A model generated the notes under the pieces. That model did no database searches. It was not told where the DNA came from and saw nothing but the letters and a program-made list of their open reading frames with translations. A stretch of DNA of 64,000 nucleotides from Parasponia andersonii (lineage: Eukaryota > Streptophyta > Magnoliopsida > Rosales > Cannabaceae), in the NCBI GenBank assembly GCA_002914805.1, contig JXTB01000090.1, positions 712,934 through 776,933 on the forward strand, written 5' to 3'. The first letter of the stretch is position 1. Every line of letters begins with the position of its first letter. Shown one piece after another: positions 22,901-36,369 of this stretch. The position numbers were made by a program, and so were the translations under genes.

Positions 22901-25900
22901 CTTTATATGTCTCGTCACTCGTTCTATAGTGAATTTATATTATTGCTAAAATATCTCGTATTAAGATTACGATATAGTACATCTGGCGCTAAAATAAGAT
23001 AATTATAATTAATGACTTTAGTGGTAGATTATGAAACAGAAAATGTAAGTTGCAAAATTCTAATACGCATAAAATGATATTAGAATTCATGATTTTCATA
23101 ATTAGAATATAAGTAAATAGACATAATGGATCCATTGTAATTAAGCTTTAATCTAATTTTTATACAAAATTCTGAATTTTTCTCATTTAATCTTGTATAC
23201 TTAATAATAATACGTTTAATAATAAATTATGTATCATTTTGTTAATGGTCTGAGAAAGAACCAAATTCTATTTAAATACTTTATGATATATTTTCTATCA
23301 GATATATCTATTTATGAAGAGTTACACTGATTTAAAGAATTATAACTCTTCATTAATCAATCGAAATTTAAATACATTTAATATTATTAAACTATTTAAT
23401 TAATATTGATAAATATAATATTAATTTATTAAAATCACATAGGTCATATATATAAATAAATCTAACATTCTCCCACTTGGCTTATGTGACATATTTTTTT
23501 TATGGTTTAATAAATAAATATAATACACGTAACATAAATTTAAATTCCTTATTAGTAAGTCAATAACATATATCATAGTTAAACCAATAATTAAAGAGAG
23601 TCATGACAGTCATATATCACAATTTCGACATAATACCATCCATATACTACAACATTAGTTTTAAACCCAATATGACCTAATAGTGAGAATATTAGTAATG
23701 GTTCAATCACTAATGTCTATTAAAGACTATTCTTATTATTATTAATCTAAACCAATCATGTATACAAAATAAGAAAATAAGAAATATCAGAAACACATAA
23801 ATAAACTCAGAGTGTCAAATAAATAATCATAATACAAATACATCAACTATTACATCAAAAATCTATTCTTTCAACATATTCACTAAATATCTTTAGTACT
23901 AACCCCATAGTTTATGGATCTATAATTATTAAGTTTGTGCTTAAATGCTCAATTGACACCCTTTGTTTTTGAACTTCTTTTTTAACGACAAAGTATTTTA
24001 CTTTCATGTATTTAGCACCTTTAAAATACTTGTCATTTTTCGAGAAGAAAACTGCTGCGGTATTATCATAATAAATTTTCAGTAGCCTAGCAATACTATC
24101 GACAACCGCAACTATAATCAATGAATTATAGCTTCAAAGTATGCCACAAACTCAGCTTCCATCGTAGATGCAGCAATAATAGACTGTTTTTCACTTTTTT
24201 ATGAGATTGTTCCTCCAGCTAAAAAGAATAAGTAGCTAAAAGTGGATTTTCTACTATTAAGACATCTAGCAAAGTCTAAATGTGTATACTCAATCACCTC
24301 TAGATCACTCTCAAATCACCTATAGGTGAGCATTTTTTTTTCCTTGTAAATATCTTAGCACTTTCGTGACAGCTTTCCAATGATCTATTCATGGATTACT
24401 TTAATACTTACTCAGCATTCTAATAGCAAAATTGATATCTGACTTGGTACAAGTTTGTGCATACATTAAGCTCCCAATAATAGATGTATGAGGAATATTT
24501 TCCATTTGTCTACATTCCAATTCATTCTTTGGATATTGCATGGGATTAAATTTATCTTCCTTCTGAATTGGAACTATTCGTCGAATACTTTTCCATCTCA
24601 AATCTCTCTAAAACTTTATTAATATGCACTTTCTGAGACCAATCTTAACAATCCTTGTGATGTATCACAAAATATTTCAATTCCTATCACATAAGCAGCC
24701 TTACCCATATCTTTCATTTCGAAGCTCTTTGAGAGAAAATTCTTGGTTTAATATAATAAACCAAGATCATTAGCAGCAAATAGTATATCATCAATATACA
24801 GAATAAAAAATATAAAATTGCTCCCATTGATTTTTAGATATATATTGATCAATAATGTTTTCCTTAAATCCAAAAGATATTATAGTATCATTAAATTTAA
24901 GATACTATTGTCAGGAAGCTTATTTAAGTTTTTAAGTTTATATATTGACTTTGTAAGTTTATACACCATGTGTTCTTTTCCTTCCGATGAAAATCCTTCG
25001 AATTGATCTATATAAATTTTCTCTTCTAAATTTCCATTAAGAAAAGTAGTTTTTACATCTATTTAATGTAATTCTAAATCAAAATTACTACTAATGCCAT
25101 GATGATTTTAAAAGAGTCTTTCTTAGAGACAAATGAAAATGTCTTCCTATAGTCAATATCTTCCTTCTGAGTAAAATCTTTGGAGACTAATCTGGCTTTA
25201 TATCGTTCAATGTTGTCATTAAAGTCACACTTAGTCTTGAAGATTCATTTACACATGACTTTCTTATAACCTTCAGGCAGCTCAACGAGATTCCAAACTT
25301 GATTTTGATCTATAGATTTTATTTCATCTTTCGTAACATCAATCCATTTAATAGACTCAGTACTTTCTACAGCTTGTGAAATCGGAATTGGATCATTGTC
25401 AATCCTTAAGTCAATCTCTGATTCTTGTAGATAAACTACATAGTAATTAAGAATAGTATGCTTTCTATCATGTTGAAATTTTCTTAATGTTATTCCTTGT
25501 GACTCATTTACTACAGGTTCATTGGTAGTAGTTTCATTATAGGGAGTTTCTACATTGATTTGTTATTTTTGAATATTGTCAAGTTGTTCGACAATAGTAG
25601 GAACAACATTTTTAGAAGTCAAAAGTATAGGAATTTACATCCTAACTTTTTGAATAACCACATTACGCGGTTTTATACTCCTATTAACTTTACCATTTTC
25701 AATGAACTTTGCATTTATAGTTTCTACAATTCTTGAACTATGATTAGGATAATAAAATCTATACCCTTTGGATTTTTCAGGATAACTAATGAAAGATCTA
25801 CTAGTCATTCTAAAATTTAATTTCTTTTTATGTGAATTATAAATTCTAACTTCGGTTGGACAACTCTAAATATGTAGGTACCTTAAACTAAGTTTCATTC

Positions 25901-26330
25901 CTATCTATTTTGAAAGGAGTTAGAACTGCCTTACTAGGAACTCTATTTTATATATACATGGCAGTTTTTAAAACATGCATTCACAATAATAAGGATAAAG
26001 AAGAACAACTAAATATACTTCTATTAATGTATGATTATGCTTTTTTGCTATACCATTTTGTTCTAATTTTCTTGTCATAGTATATTGATCACATATGTCA
26101 TGCTTTTCAAAAAATTTAGCAAATAGATCCATTGTCCCGATCTATTATATTTTTCATAATATTCATAGCATCGATCTGATGTTACGATTTTTACCGTTTT
26201 ATCTAATTATCTCTTTTAACTTCTTTAATGTATATCTCAAAAGTGTCTACTGTTTAAGATTTTTCGTAAATAAATCTAATCATAACGTGAAAAATCATCA
26301 ATAAAACGATAAGACACTTTTGTCCGTTAA
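22900..26330 (-). mobile_element. Ty1/copia fossil with one LTR and a pol remnant
   Basis: A purine-rich tract (AAGTGGGAGA on the minus strand) at 23468-23480 borders an LTR that ends TCTAACA at 23467 and extends left to roughly 22900 (left limit uncertain). To the right the minus strand shows, in copia order, RNase H (about 23900-24200), reverse transcriptase (about 24400-25300) and integrase (about 25650-26320). No matching LTR was found at the right side, so the 5' end appears to be lost or unrecognised. The coding parts carry many breaks (more than ten). Old insertion. Confidence 0.75.
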
Positions 26331-29300
26331 AAAATGGAACAGCTCATTTCGCTGAAGTCCTACTTTGGCCCGCCTCATGCGATAGGTGACAATAGTAATA
26401 ATTAAGGTATTTCCTATCTCGAAATTCCCGTAGAAAGAAAGAATCTCGACCAACTCAATTATTAAACACATCGCTACAGTACTATGATAATTTATTTATT
26501 AGTGATGGAAGCAGTTATAACCAAGAAAAGAGTTTTAGAAAATGAATAGGAATCAAAATAACTCAAATACCCTTTTCTTTATTTTTTTTTTTCAAAACCC
26601 CCTCACAAACTAAAGGTTCATTGTACGCAAATACTTCTCCAAATTTTTCGGTTCTTTTTTAATTGTGTAAGCACATAGATAAATGAACCAAAACGGAAAA
26701 ATATATATATACCGTTGTTATCTCCATTACGAATTACTAACGTACCAATAATCCTACTTCTAAACTTTTATTTTTAATTTGTAATATGCGAAAGTTTCTT
26801 TTCTAAGGATTATTTCCTAATTGTGTAAGTAAGTATATATGTAAGAACAAAATTTAAAAACATAAGGTTGCTGTCTTCATTACAAATTAGTAACATACTA
26901 ATAATCCGACTTATTGTATACTACTGGTTGGTGTCTCAAACTGATACATGCTACCTTTATCCGGTTATCCCTTGGAGTTGTATCATAAGATCAAAGATTG
27001 CCAAAAGAAGATAATAAATGAGGTCTCCACCATGATGTTGTTCTTTTTTTCTCCGAGGAAAAGAAGAATTCTCGGTTACATTAAGTCGTGTGCTATGATA
27101 TAAGTAATATAACTAGAATTTCTTTATTACGAACCAAACATCTTTATAGAAAAGACTATACTTAGCATGTGTATGTGTATGTACCCATTCATTCTTGAAA
27201 ATAAAATAAAACGACAAAATCACCACTATTATCTTTCCCCAAAGAGTATATATTATTAGCAATAAGATTATTACTAGACAAATCACCAGTTGAGTTCACC
27301 GCACTCACATAATTTTTTTAGTCTTAGATTGACTACCAAAAAATTGGGTGAATTGACTTTTAGAACTTTGTCAAAAACTTTTTAAGTAAATAAAATTGTA
27401 AACCATAATTTTCAAACTTTTAAAGGTGAGTAAGTAAAATAAGTAAGCAATCAATTCAAACACAAATAATATCAAACATATAAATTATTAAGTACCCAAT
27501 CAAGTAATTTGGATATAAATTAAAAGAAAGGGACTAAGCAAATGCAAACTTGTTTTTACGAAATTCCAAAAATATGACGATTTATATATGTTCTTGGCTT
27601 TAGGCGATTTGCATTAAGCATCTGTTATTAGATAAAAGTTGTGGGCTTGACTGATTATTTTATGACTATGACTCTATTATACTTAATCTCTAATTATTAT
27701 AGTTCTGACGCCAACTTCATCTAACTTTGAATTATTTAGACGTCGATGATAATCTCAGGTATACATGTTGTTTAAGCAATGGTTCTAATCCTATCAACTC
27801 AGTAGTTATTTAGACTATGGTACTAATTTCACCTTAATTCAAATAATTTTTCAATAAAAAAGTAAACATTTACTCAATAATTCTCCTTGTAATGGCAACA
27901 GATATAATTTTAGCTTGAAAGATTTAAAATAATATAAAAATAATCTAAGATTAGCTTAAGATGATTTGAAAGTTAATTAAATATAATAGTAGCCTTTAGC
28001 ACTTTGAAAGTCGTTAGATATCAATGTAGATTTGTGTCAAATATCAATAAACAAGATTTTTAATCAATTTTTCAGAAAAATAGCCGTTTCTAATCGTTAT
28101 TGGCTATCTGTCAAAAGTTTAGTTGACTAGAAAATGTATCATTTGAAAAATTATACTTCCTATTAGAAGGGTCCAACTGCTACTTTTTTGGCAAAATTTG
28201 GATCTTGGTCTACCACAAATAGACCTAGAAAAATATTACTTTTATGACCTCATTTTTTATCCGGTTTAAATTTAACAACTTTCTAAACATTGATAAATAT
28301 ACCTTTGACATTTTAAAGAAATCTTTTTGGCTATTTAAGAAGTAGATATAATTTTTCAAATTTCTAAAATCAAATTACTGGTTTAAGCTTAAGATAATTT
28401 GAAATTTTCTTTGAGAAAACTTAAGCCAATGCAAAAATGATATATATGCAATAAAATAAATTAAATACAATACCATGACTAAAAAGACATATCTTGTTTA
28501 GACATAGACTTATACTTTGATTGTCTATCTTTAGTTAATTATAAGATTGCCCTAACTTTATGAAATGGCCCTGGAAACAAATGCTCAAAAATATATGAAT
28601 AGGAAACAACAGCATTAGATATCCCAGTTGGGTATCTGAGGAACTTGATTACCTTGAGTTAGATCTTTTAATCTAATAATCTAAATTACTTTATTATATA
28701 CTCAAGTAAAATCATCAATACTAAATCAAATATTTATTATCTTCAAAATAAGAATGAATAAGATTAAAATTCTTATAGGTCAATAACTTTAAATTTGTAA
28801 TTATTTTTTACTATACAGATAGTGAATTTCAAAGACACTATGAGATCCTGACCTTCAAAACGAGCTATAAGAACTATTGCTAAAGGATCAAAGAGAATGG
28901 AGATTTAAAAAAAATATCAAGAGTTCTATTTTCGTCAGAAATATAGCATAATCCTAATAGAGTCTATCTGTATGAACAATTCAATATCAATGTTAAAACT
29001 CTTCTAGATCTAAATCTTAGAAAATTTAGATCAAAAATAAAATTACAAAAAAAAAGCAAAAGAAGAAAATAAATTTATGAGACAAAAACTTTCACACAAA
29101 AAGAATGATTATGGAAGATAAAAACTAAGCCAAAACCTATTGGATAGGTAGATCAACAAAAGACTTACCTCTCGAGTGGTAGAAATCAAGAGAGAAATAA
29201 TGCGAAGAAGAAGAATAAAAACTTTTCGCAAGAGAGATGTTGTCATAATGTTTTTCTAACAATAAATTACGAGAATAATTATAAGTTTCTTCAAAAAAAA

Positions 29301-30380
29301 TTTCTAATTTTTCCTGTGGACTATGCATGAGTCCGAATTGAAACTTCAAAATTAATCATAACAATTACAACTTTTTTAATTATCCCCTTGCAAATTTCTC
29401 TTCATATATATTTTTTTCAAATAACATAGTTATGCCTTTAAATATTATATTTCTTACTCTATAAACACTTATGCTGTTTATTTTCGTGGCATGTTTACTC
29501 AACTTCAATATAAGTCACTTGAGTGTATTCGCCGTTAACTGTTCAATTTTTATTTATTATAGTATTTGCCTGATTGCCTCCAATGAAAACCATTGGATAC
29601 CTTGATATTTTACCTATGTACAAAGGATAATTTACTAAAGGATAATTTACTAACTTTAACGTAACCCAATTCATATTCCTAATTTATATAATGGGCACTT
29701 CAATGCAGTTTTTAATTATATTTATTTTGATACATGAAAATGAAAATTGGGTAAACAAAATACTAGACTTAGTAATTTTCTTTTCGTCATTTCTTGTATT
29801 TCTTATGTTTTTTGAACAATCATTTCTTGTATTACAATTCACATTTTTTTTCTAATTTATTTTATTTCTATTACAATTATACTATAGAAAAACAAAGAGA
29901 AGTGCTAGCATTCTCTCTTTTATTTTTTTTTTAATATTTTTTAATTTTATTATCTATCGTGTCAATTTTATTATCTAATTTAATATTTTAATAATGTAAT
30001 AAATAATATAATAAGCTATAATAAAATCTACGCGCTAAACTATAAAATTTGGAGAATGAAAAAAAAAATGTAAAAGAAAGTGGATAATAAGAAACAAATT
30101 ATTGAAAACAACTTTAAGACGCCATTTTGTCGCAAAACTGCTAATGAGGAGGACAGCTTTGTAATTTTGACAAAATAATACGACAAAATTTATTTATTTC
30201 CTTACGACAAATTCAATAATATCAGTCCCACAATAATATTAAGAAACACGTGTTAGGTGAAAACGTATTGGTTACGGGGTATGATTGGAATTTCCAATAT
30301 AAGGTATAAGTACACCTATAACGTGTTTATAACGCCAAAGTCTTCTTCTTTAAAGGTCGGTCCACCCAAACTCTCTCTCT
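26331..30380. other. Long AT-rich intergenic stretch
   Basis: No gene supported. 26336-26480 is a small, less AT-rich island of unknown origin. 26660-26770 and 26818-26915 look like diverged copies of one another (AATTGTGTAAG, ATTACGAATTA/ATTACAAATTA, TAATCC). From about 28600 to 29400 the texture on the minus strand resembles an LTR or element leader, but no pair or target duplication was found. Confidence 0.4.
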
Positions 30381-30403
30381 CACTCTAACCGAGCTCTGCA
30401 TCA

Positions 30404-30918
30404 ATGGCGTCAGCCGTCGCTCCAATCTCTCTCTCTCTAATCCTTCTGGCCCTTTTCTCACTAACCCATTTCTCATCATCCCTTAGGGTCCTCAGGTTCA
30501 ACTCGGACCGTCGATTCACTGCGAACCTTTCAACCTCAGACGTCCATGACCTCCTCCCCCTGTACGGCCTCCCGAGGGGTCTCCTCCCTAACAATGTCAA
30601 ATCTTACTCCCTCTCAGAAGACGGTAGCTTCAAGGTCGAGCTCCAAAGCCCCTGCTACGTACAATTTGACAAACTCGTTTGGTACGATAAGGAAATTACA
30701 GGGAAATTGAGTTATGGGTCGGTCTCCGATGTGACTGGAATTCAAGCCAAGAAACTCTTTTTATGGGTCTCTGTGACTGAAATTCATGCCGACAAGGATT
30801 CGGATACCATCAGATTTTATGTTGGATTTTTGTCTGAGGATCTTCCGGCCGAGGAATTTGAAAAGGTTCCGGTGTGCAAGGGGAATGGGTGCCAAGAAAC
30901 TAAGCCAGAATCGATTTG

Positions 30919-30919
<1 letters not shown>
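30404..30919 (+). CDS. DUF538 protein, secreted, single exon
   Basis: One exon of 171 residues. Residues 1-25 are a hydrophobic signal peptide. One DUF538 domain runs from about residue 45 to 158 and shows DLLPLYGLPRGLLPNNV, YSLSEDGSF, SPCYVQFD, GKLSYGSV, TGIQAKKLFLW and FYVGFLSED. The first ATG in good context was chosen because it starts the signal peptide. A (TA)n tract begins directly after the stop codon. A CTGCAG-GGGAGAG string near 32237 could be the acceptor of a 3' untranslated-region intron. The gene is the intact member of a tandem pair with 32970-33435. As for other DUF538 proteins, the role is unknown; an extracellular or endomembrane lipid-related role is only a suggestion from the fold. 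Confidence 0.9.

Positions 30920-30955
<36 letters not shown>
30920..30955. repeat. (TA)n microsatellite
   Basis: A run of about 16 TA units starts within two bases of the DUF538 stop codon, in the 3' untranslated region. It is probably polymorphic. Confidence 0.9.
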
Positions 30956-30957
<2 letters not shown>

Positions 30958-32969
30958 TGTGTTTTTTTTTCTTTAATTTCATGTTTAGGAATTTTTCTCT
31001 GTTGGGGTTTTTTTGTATTTTTGGACTCTTTTTTGGAGATGTTGTTGGGTTTGACATTGATTTGAGGGATTACTTATTGAGAGTGAAGCTTTAAGGTATT
31101 ACATGTTATACATATTGTGGTTTGAATTTGAGTATGGGGATTATTTTTGTTCCAAATATGAAGTTTATATACCCTGCTTTCTTATGATGATTTCTAGACT
31201 ATTTTTCTACTTTAAATTTCAGTATTTTATCTTTATTGCGTTTTGTGATATTAATTGCATTTTGCGTTTTATTTTCTTACCTTAAAGTTAAGTAATTTAT
31301 GTTTTACTTTTGGAGAATGAAGTTTGAAGGTTTTGAATGATGTACATATTGTGATTCCCTGAATTTGAATATTGAAGTTGTTTGGTTCCGAATGTGAAGT
31401 ATATATAGATAGTTTCTGGTATAGTAAATCAAATGATTACAAGTTACTAAGTCCACCTTCAATTTCTCTCAAATGTATTTGGGATCTCTGTTGACTAAAG
31501 AAAAACAGTTTTATTTTTATGGTCCTTCACATGAAAAGGGTTTTGAAAAGAAAAAAGCTAGGTTTTTTTCATTGTAACTTTGTATGCTTGGCAATTAGTA
31601 GACCGGAAATTGAAAAGCAACTTCCATTTTTCCAAAATATTATTATAAAAGGGAAACGAACCAGAGGGTGTTTCAATTTTGCTTTTGAGGCACTTGTAGC
31701 AGTTGTAGTGTATAGAGAGAACTTGGAAATTTAAATAGCCATTTGAGATAGAATATCAAAGATTAAAGGTTTCTTGAAGAAAGATGCATGAGTTGACTAA
31801 TTATAGGATTTGAGTTTTTATCACGCATGGCATAAGGTTGAGCTTTTAACAAGATGTTATGAACCTTTGCTGTAATGTTTTTTCTGTTCTAATTCTTCTT
31901 ATGCTTATGTTTCGATTCTAGTTAATGTCAATATCAAACGTTCCATTGCATGTGTTAGCGTGTTACTCTATAGCTGTAGTTCAAACAAGATTACGTTTTG
32001 AACTCGTAATCACTGGAAATATCACACTTTTGGTTATTTGCTAATCAGACACCTACAAGGAATCGAAGTCCAAACCATGTGGGTCTAAACCACATGCTTG
32101 ACCACTCGACTAACTCCTTTAGAGTCGAATTCCCATGTTGGCTTCCTAAACTTGTTTTTCTTGTCCTAAGTAGATGCTAATTAGTCGGATGGTTATATTT
32201 GTTGGAAACTTATAAAACTGCCTTCATCTTTCTGCAGGGGAGAGTTCTCCAGTTCCATCCATGTTGTTGGGAAACTGAAGTGCACAAGGACATATTTAAA
32301 CTTATCAGGATTAGTCGGTACTTAATGAGTTCTGTTCACAATATATGTTGATATAGCATGTAATATGGACTGTAGTTTCATTTCCGTCAATAAACTATAT
32401 ATTATGTGTTTTATGTGAATAATATGCTAAGTTTAAAAAACAAGATTCAGCAAACACTTAGCTGTTGCCGTAGTGGGAACATAGTATGTGCAATACACAA
32501 GAATCCCCATTTTCATTTCCTGCATTTTCCCGGAAATTACAGGATTATTAATGATTCCGATTATTGAAGTTGTTCCTAGATTTGAAAGCAAACTCGTTGG
32601 AGTCATTTATTGGCTATTAGTGGTAGTGAGAAGTTGAAACATTGTGCAGTGGTAAGGATGTGTTCATATGTCATCATTTTCCTTTCATCCCATTGCCCCT
32701 TTCCCCCATTGCAAACATCAAGAATTGGTCTTTATTGGCTGTATTTTATTTGTTTTACTTTGATAAAGTCTACGGTTAAGCGTGCCATACCATATAGAAA
32801 TACCTAATGTATAATCTAAATAATTGATCACTTAACAACTATTGTATGTGCTGATTGGTTCCCTACTTGGGATGTAAAAATGGGATCTAGAATGTACATA
32901 AGTTAACGTGTTGATAAAAATACGAGTCTTCTTCAAACATTGGTGAATCCATCTCTCGTTCTTTCATCA
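30956..32969. other. 3' flank of the DUF538 gene
   Basis: No further gene. From about 31740 to 32110 and again near 32449-32485 the sequence matches the 3' flank of the broken duplicate (33580-33930 and 38488-38524), so it belongs to the duplicated block. Confidence 0.55.
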
Positions 32970-33435
32970 ATGGCGTTGACCCTCACTCCCGCATCTCTGT
33001 TTCTTGTACTCGTCAACATTTTCTCATAAACTCATCTCTCTATCCTCGAAAGTCATCGAGTTAAACTCCGACGGTCGATTCGGTCCAGTCCTCCAACCCA
33101 ACGGTCGATTCAGTCCAGTCCTCCAACCTATAGACGTTCACGATCTTCTCCAATGGTATGGCTTCCCAAGAGGTCTCCTCCCTAACAACGTCAAGTCATA
33201 TACTCTCTCCGATGATGGTGACTTCGAGATTGAGCTTGAGAGCCCCTGTTACGTGGAGTTATATGATGTGTACTATCAGATGATCAAAGGCCATCTGACT
33301 TTTTGCTCAATCTCTCATTTGAGTGGTGTTCTAGTGAAGACACTCTTCCTCTGGTTCCCAGTCACTCATGTTGATTCTGATAAGGTTTCGGGTTTTGAGG
33401 ATGTGCCGCCGTGTATCAAGCTTGACTCGATTTAA
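32970..33435 (+). pseudogene. Broken tandem duplicate of the DUF538 gene
   Basis: The original start at 32970 opens a signal peptide-like stretch that reaches a stop at 33027-33029. The DUF538 body (DVHDLLQWYGFPRGLLPNNV, YTLSDDGDF, SPCYVELYD, KTLFLWFPV, ending CIKLDSI) continues in a different frame to the stop at 33433-33435 with no ATG of its own, so at least one frameshift separates the two. Compared with the intact copy it also lacks about two dozen residues near the C-terminus, including the YVGF segment. It has an internal in-frame duplication, seen as GRFGPVLQP followed by GRFSPVLQP. The surrounding DNA matches the flank of the intact copy. The body keeps an open frame, so the loss may be fairly recent. 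Confidence 0.8.
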
Positions 33436-34489
33436 GGCATGTGTTCAAACTTCAAAGATTATGCCATTTAGGTTGCATGAATGTGATCAAGATGGAGTTT
33501 TGGGTTTGCTTTCGAGAGGTACTGAGCCATTTGTAGTACTGGTATTAGTGTGTTGAAAATATTACGGATCTTAATGGACCATTTGAGTTACAATATCAAG
33601 AATCTGAAGTTACTTGAAGAAATATGATCAGTTGATAAATAGTAGAATTTGAGTTCATATCATAATTCATACTAAGAAGATGGTCTAAATAGTCAATGAG
33701 GCTGTTTTCTTTTTCACCTCATCTTATGCTTGTTTTTCGGGTTCGTTTAGTATTAATATCTAAGCTTCTGGTGCATGTGTTACTCTCAAACCTTGGAGTT
33801 CGAAAAAAGACTACGATCAACTCGTAATATTTTGCCGAGTACGAAACTTTTGGTTATTTACAAATTAGACGCTTTGAGGAAACTGAACTCCAAACCATGT
33901 GAGAGCAAATCACGAACTTGACCACTCGAACAGGAACAACTAATTAGAATTATAATCAGTCTCAAGACGAAACTCATTAGGCATACTCTAATATACTTTA
34001 ATACTAAGTTAAACTAGTAACATACAATAAGTAGGCTTACTTCATAGTTAGTGTCAATCATGTTAAAATAGGTCTAATACTGGACGGTTTGCTGGCTTTT
34101 TTAAAAAAAAAAAATAAAAAATCAGGAGGTATTGACGTAAATAATTTCGATGCAAATGTGTCACTGTAATTTTCTCATATATCAAAGAATAGCAGAGCAA
34201 TAAGGATGCTTGGTTACTTGGTATTTGAATTGGTACTATTAAGTAGGACTTAGTAACATGAGTACAATTTCCGGTGATTGATCAAATTTACTTCAATATG
34301 GTGAGGATCGTTCTCGTACGTCTTTCCAAAGGAAGGAAGATTAAGTATATTATGTTTCTTGTAACATGCAAAGACATGGATAAGAAGATATATGTATGTG
34401 TATGTATATACGTATAAATATGCTAAGACTGATGTGTCTCTATAATCCTAATTCTCATATCATTGTGATTTTAACTGACCGTGGGCCCT
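33436..34489. other. 3' flank of the broken duplicate
   Basis: Positions 33580-33930 match 31740-32110 of the intact copy's flank. From about 33950 onward similarity is lost and AT-rich DNA leads into a LINE. Confidence 0.5.
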
Positions 34490-36165
34490 ATTGCAATGGA
34501 AAGGTTGGATTGCATAGTTTAGCATTCTCTGTGTACATTAGCGGAGTTAGGACTTATTTGTAATAGGAGCCTAAATCGATTTTTAAATGGCACAAAATAT
34601 AACTGGAATTTCAATAGTATTAAGGAGAAGGTCTGGAATAAAATTCAGAATTGGCATGGAAAGTTATTTTTTTTTTTTTTTTTTTTTTTGTTCAGTAGGG
34701 AGGAAAAGAGGTCCGTTTGAAGGTTGTGGCTCAGGCTACTCCAATTCATTAAATGAGTATCTTTAAACTACCAAATACTCTTTGTACCTAGTTAAGAGTC
34801 TACGATGGCCAATTGCTGGTGGCACAACTCAGATGGTAAGTCTGGCATATATTGAGTTCAGTCGGGCTCGCACGTGCAAATCCAAGAATCTGGGTAGCCT
34901 TTGGTTTCGTCATCTCAGTCTCTTTAACCAAGCGATAGCGGCGGAACAAGATTGGTACTTAATCTCCAAAATAGTTCTAATGTTTCTTTTGTTGGGAATT
35001 TGACCGATCCAAATTCATCACGCTCGGGATTTCGTTTTAATGAAATATTTGAATAATAAAAAAATAATAACAGAGAATATAAATCAATTTCACAGCACAA
35101 GAACTTAAGCAGAAAATTCCTAAATGAAGAGAAAAATCATTATCTCTCAGAAAAAAAAAATCAACTATATGAAAAGTTTTTACAATCACGTAGATTTCTC
35201 TCTTTTCTATCTAAGTATTTATTCACAAGTATTTTCTTGCTTGCATTTTACATCGCCACTCTTTAAAACTTTCTATTTTACAAAGAAATTCTACTATTTT
35301 TAAAAAGAGAAACAAAAAAAAAAGATTTAATTAGAAAAAAAACTTAAAATACTTTTAAGTTTTTGGGACAAAAAAGAACGAAGAAGTAAAACTTCTATTT
35401 ATAAGTTTTAAAAAATAAGGCTAACCTTACTTTTTACTATTGTTATTACTTTTTTACTATTATCATTAGGACATTTTTATTTCTGTTCACCCGTACATCT
35501 AACATCTTCAGTTTGGCGTAGTATTTGCTGGGGACTTGATTTGGTAAAACAAGGTGTTGTTCGATGGGAGGTGGGTAATGGTGCTCAAATCATGGCTTTT
35601 GAGGATCCTTGGATACCTTTACCATCCTCTTTCAAACCAGTCACTCCTCAACCTTCATTCGTAACTCCTTGGGAATGTTTTACATGTTTATTGATGGTTG
35701 CTACTCGGAATGTTCCTTTTTTGGAACAAAGTTTTTTTTTTTATCTTTTGGAAGTTGAGATCATTCGGCGTATGTATGGAATCCTAGGTTGAGCATCATG
35801 TTTGGCATTGCGATTCTTTGGGTTCCTATACAGTGAAATCAGCTTATAAACTTGCTCTGCTGGTTTTTCAGAATATTACCCTCTTCACATCATGAAATTC
35901 TGGACAGAGCCAGCGGCTTACTTGCTGGCTTTCATGCTGCTTGCGCTCGCTCCTCTTCTTTGCCTGAAGCTAAACGTTCGGTCCCTCCTGCTTTGGTTCC
36001 TCAATGTTCTTTTTTTTTTTTTTTTTCTGTTTTCTTGCTACTCTATTTATCTTATAGTAGACTTTGTTTCTGTACCTTTTCTTGATCTATTATTACGTGT
36101 TACCTCTCTTCGGCTATTAATAAAATCCCACGAAGAAGCCCTTAAAAACAAAAACAAAAAAAATG
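34490..36165 (+). mobile_element. LINE (L1-type) fragment interrupted by a solo LTR
   Basis: The left part (34600-34980) shows the end of an L1-type reverse transcriptase: IKEKVWNKIQNW, then VAQATP, then FKLPN, and further on LGSLWFRHLSLFNQA. After an LTR insertion, 35510-35850 shows SVWRSICWG, WEVGNGAQI and DPWIP, then the start of the zinc-finger-like zf-RVT region (YTVKSAYKLAL). A 3' tail with AATAAAATCC and an A-rich end closes it near 36165. Several stop codons and frameshifts and at least two missing stretches (before the SVWRS motif and most of the RNase H region) make it dead. Left limit is approximate and no target duplication was found. Confidence 0.75.
34990..35504 (-). mobile_element. 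Solo LTR inserted in the LINE
   Basis: A 515-base block starting TGTTGGGAATTTG and ending ATCTAACA interrupts the LINE. It is bracketed by TCTTT (34985-34989) and TCTTC (35505-35509), a 5-base duplication with one change. It carries no genes. It differs from the LTRs at 10.7-16 kb, although both have an ACTATTGTTATTAC-type tract near one end. Orientation is a guess from that resemblance. Confidence 0.78.
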
Positions 36166-36369
36166 GAATTTTACAATAATATTGATCCAAATGACACAAA
36201 ATTACACTACAGAACATAGTAACGAAGTTTTCTCTAAAAATCTGATGTATTTGTCTGTAGTTTTCTATTATCATGAAGGAATTGAACTTATTTTCAAATT
36301 TCTAAGAGAAAAGAAGATTTAGAACTATAAATTATGTTGTTTTGGCAAACCTTATACGTAGAGTGCCCA

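Noticed and set aside
28600-29400. Possible 5' LTR and leader of the copia fossil at 22.9-26.3 kb
   Set aside because: Texture is suggestive, but it does not match the LTR at 22.9-23.47 kb and no primer-binding site was found.
30761-31094. Frames of about 100 codons on both strands across the DUF538 stop
   Set aside because: Driven by the (TA)n tract and the gene's other frames.
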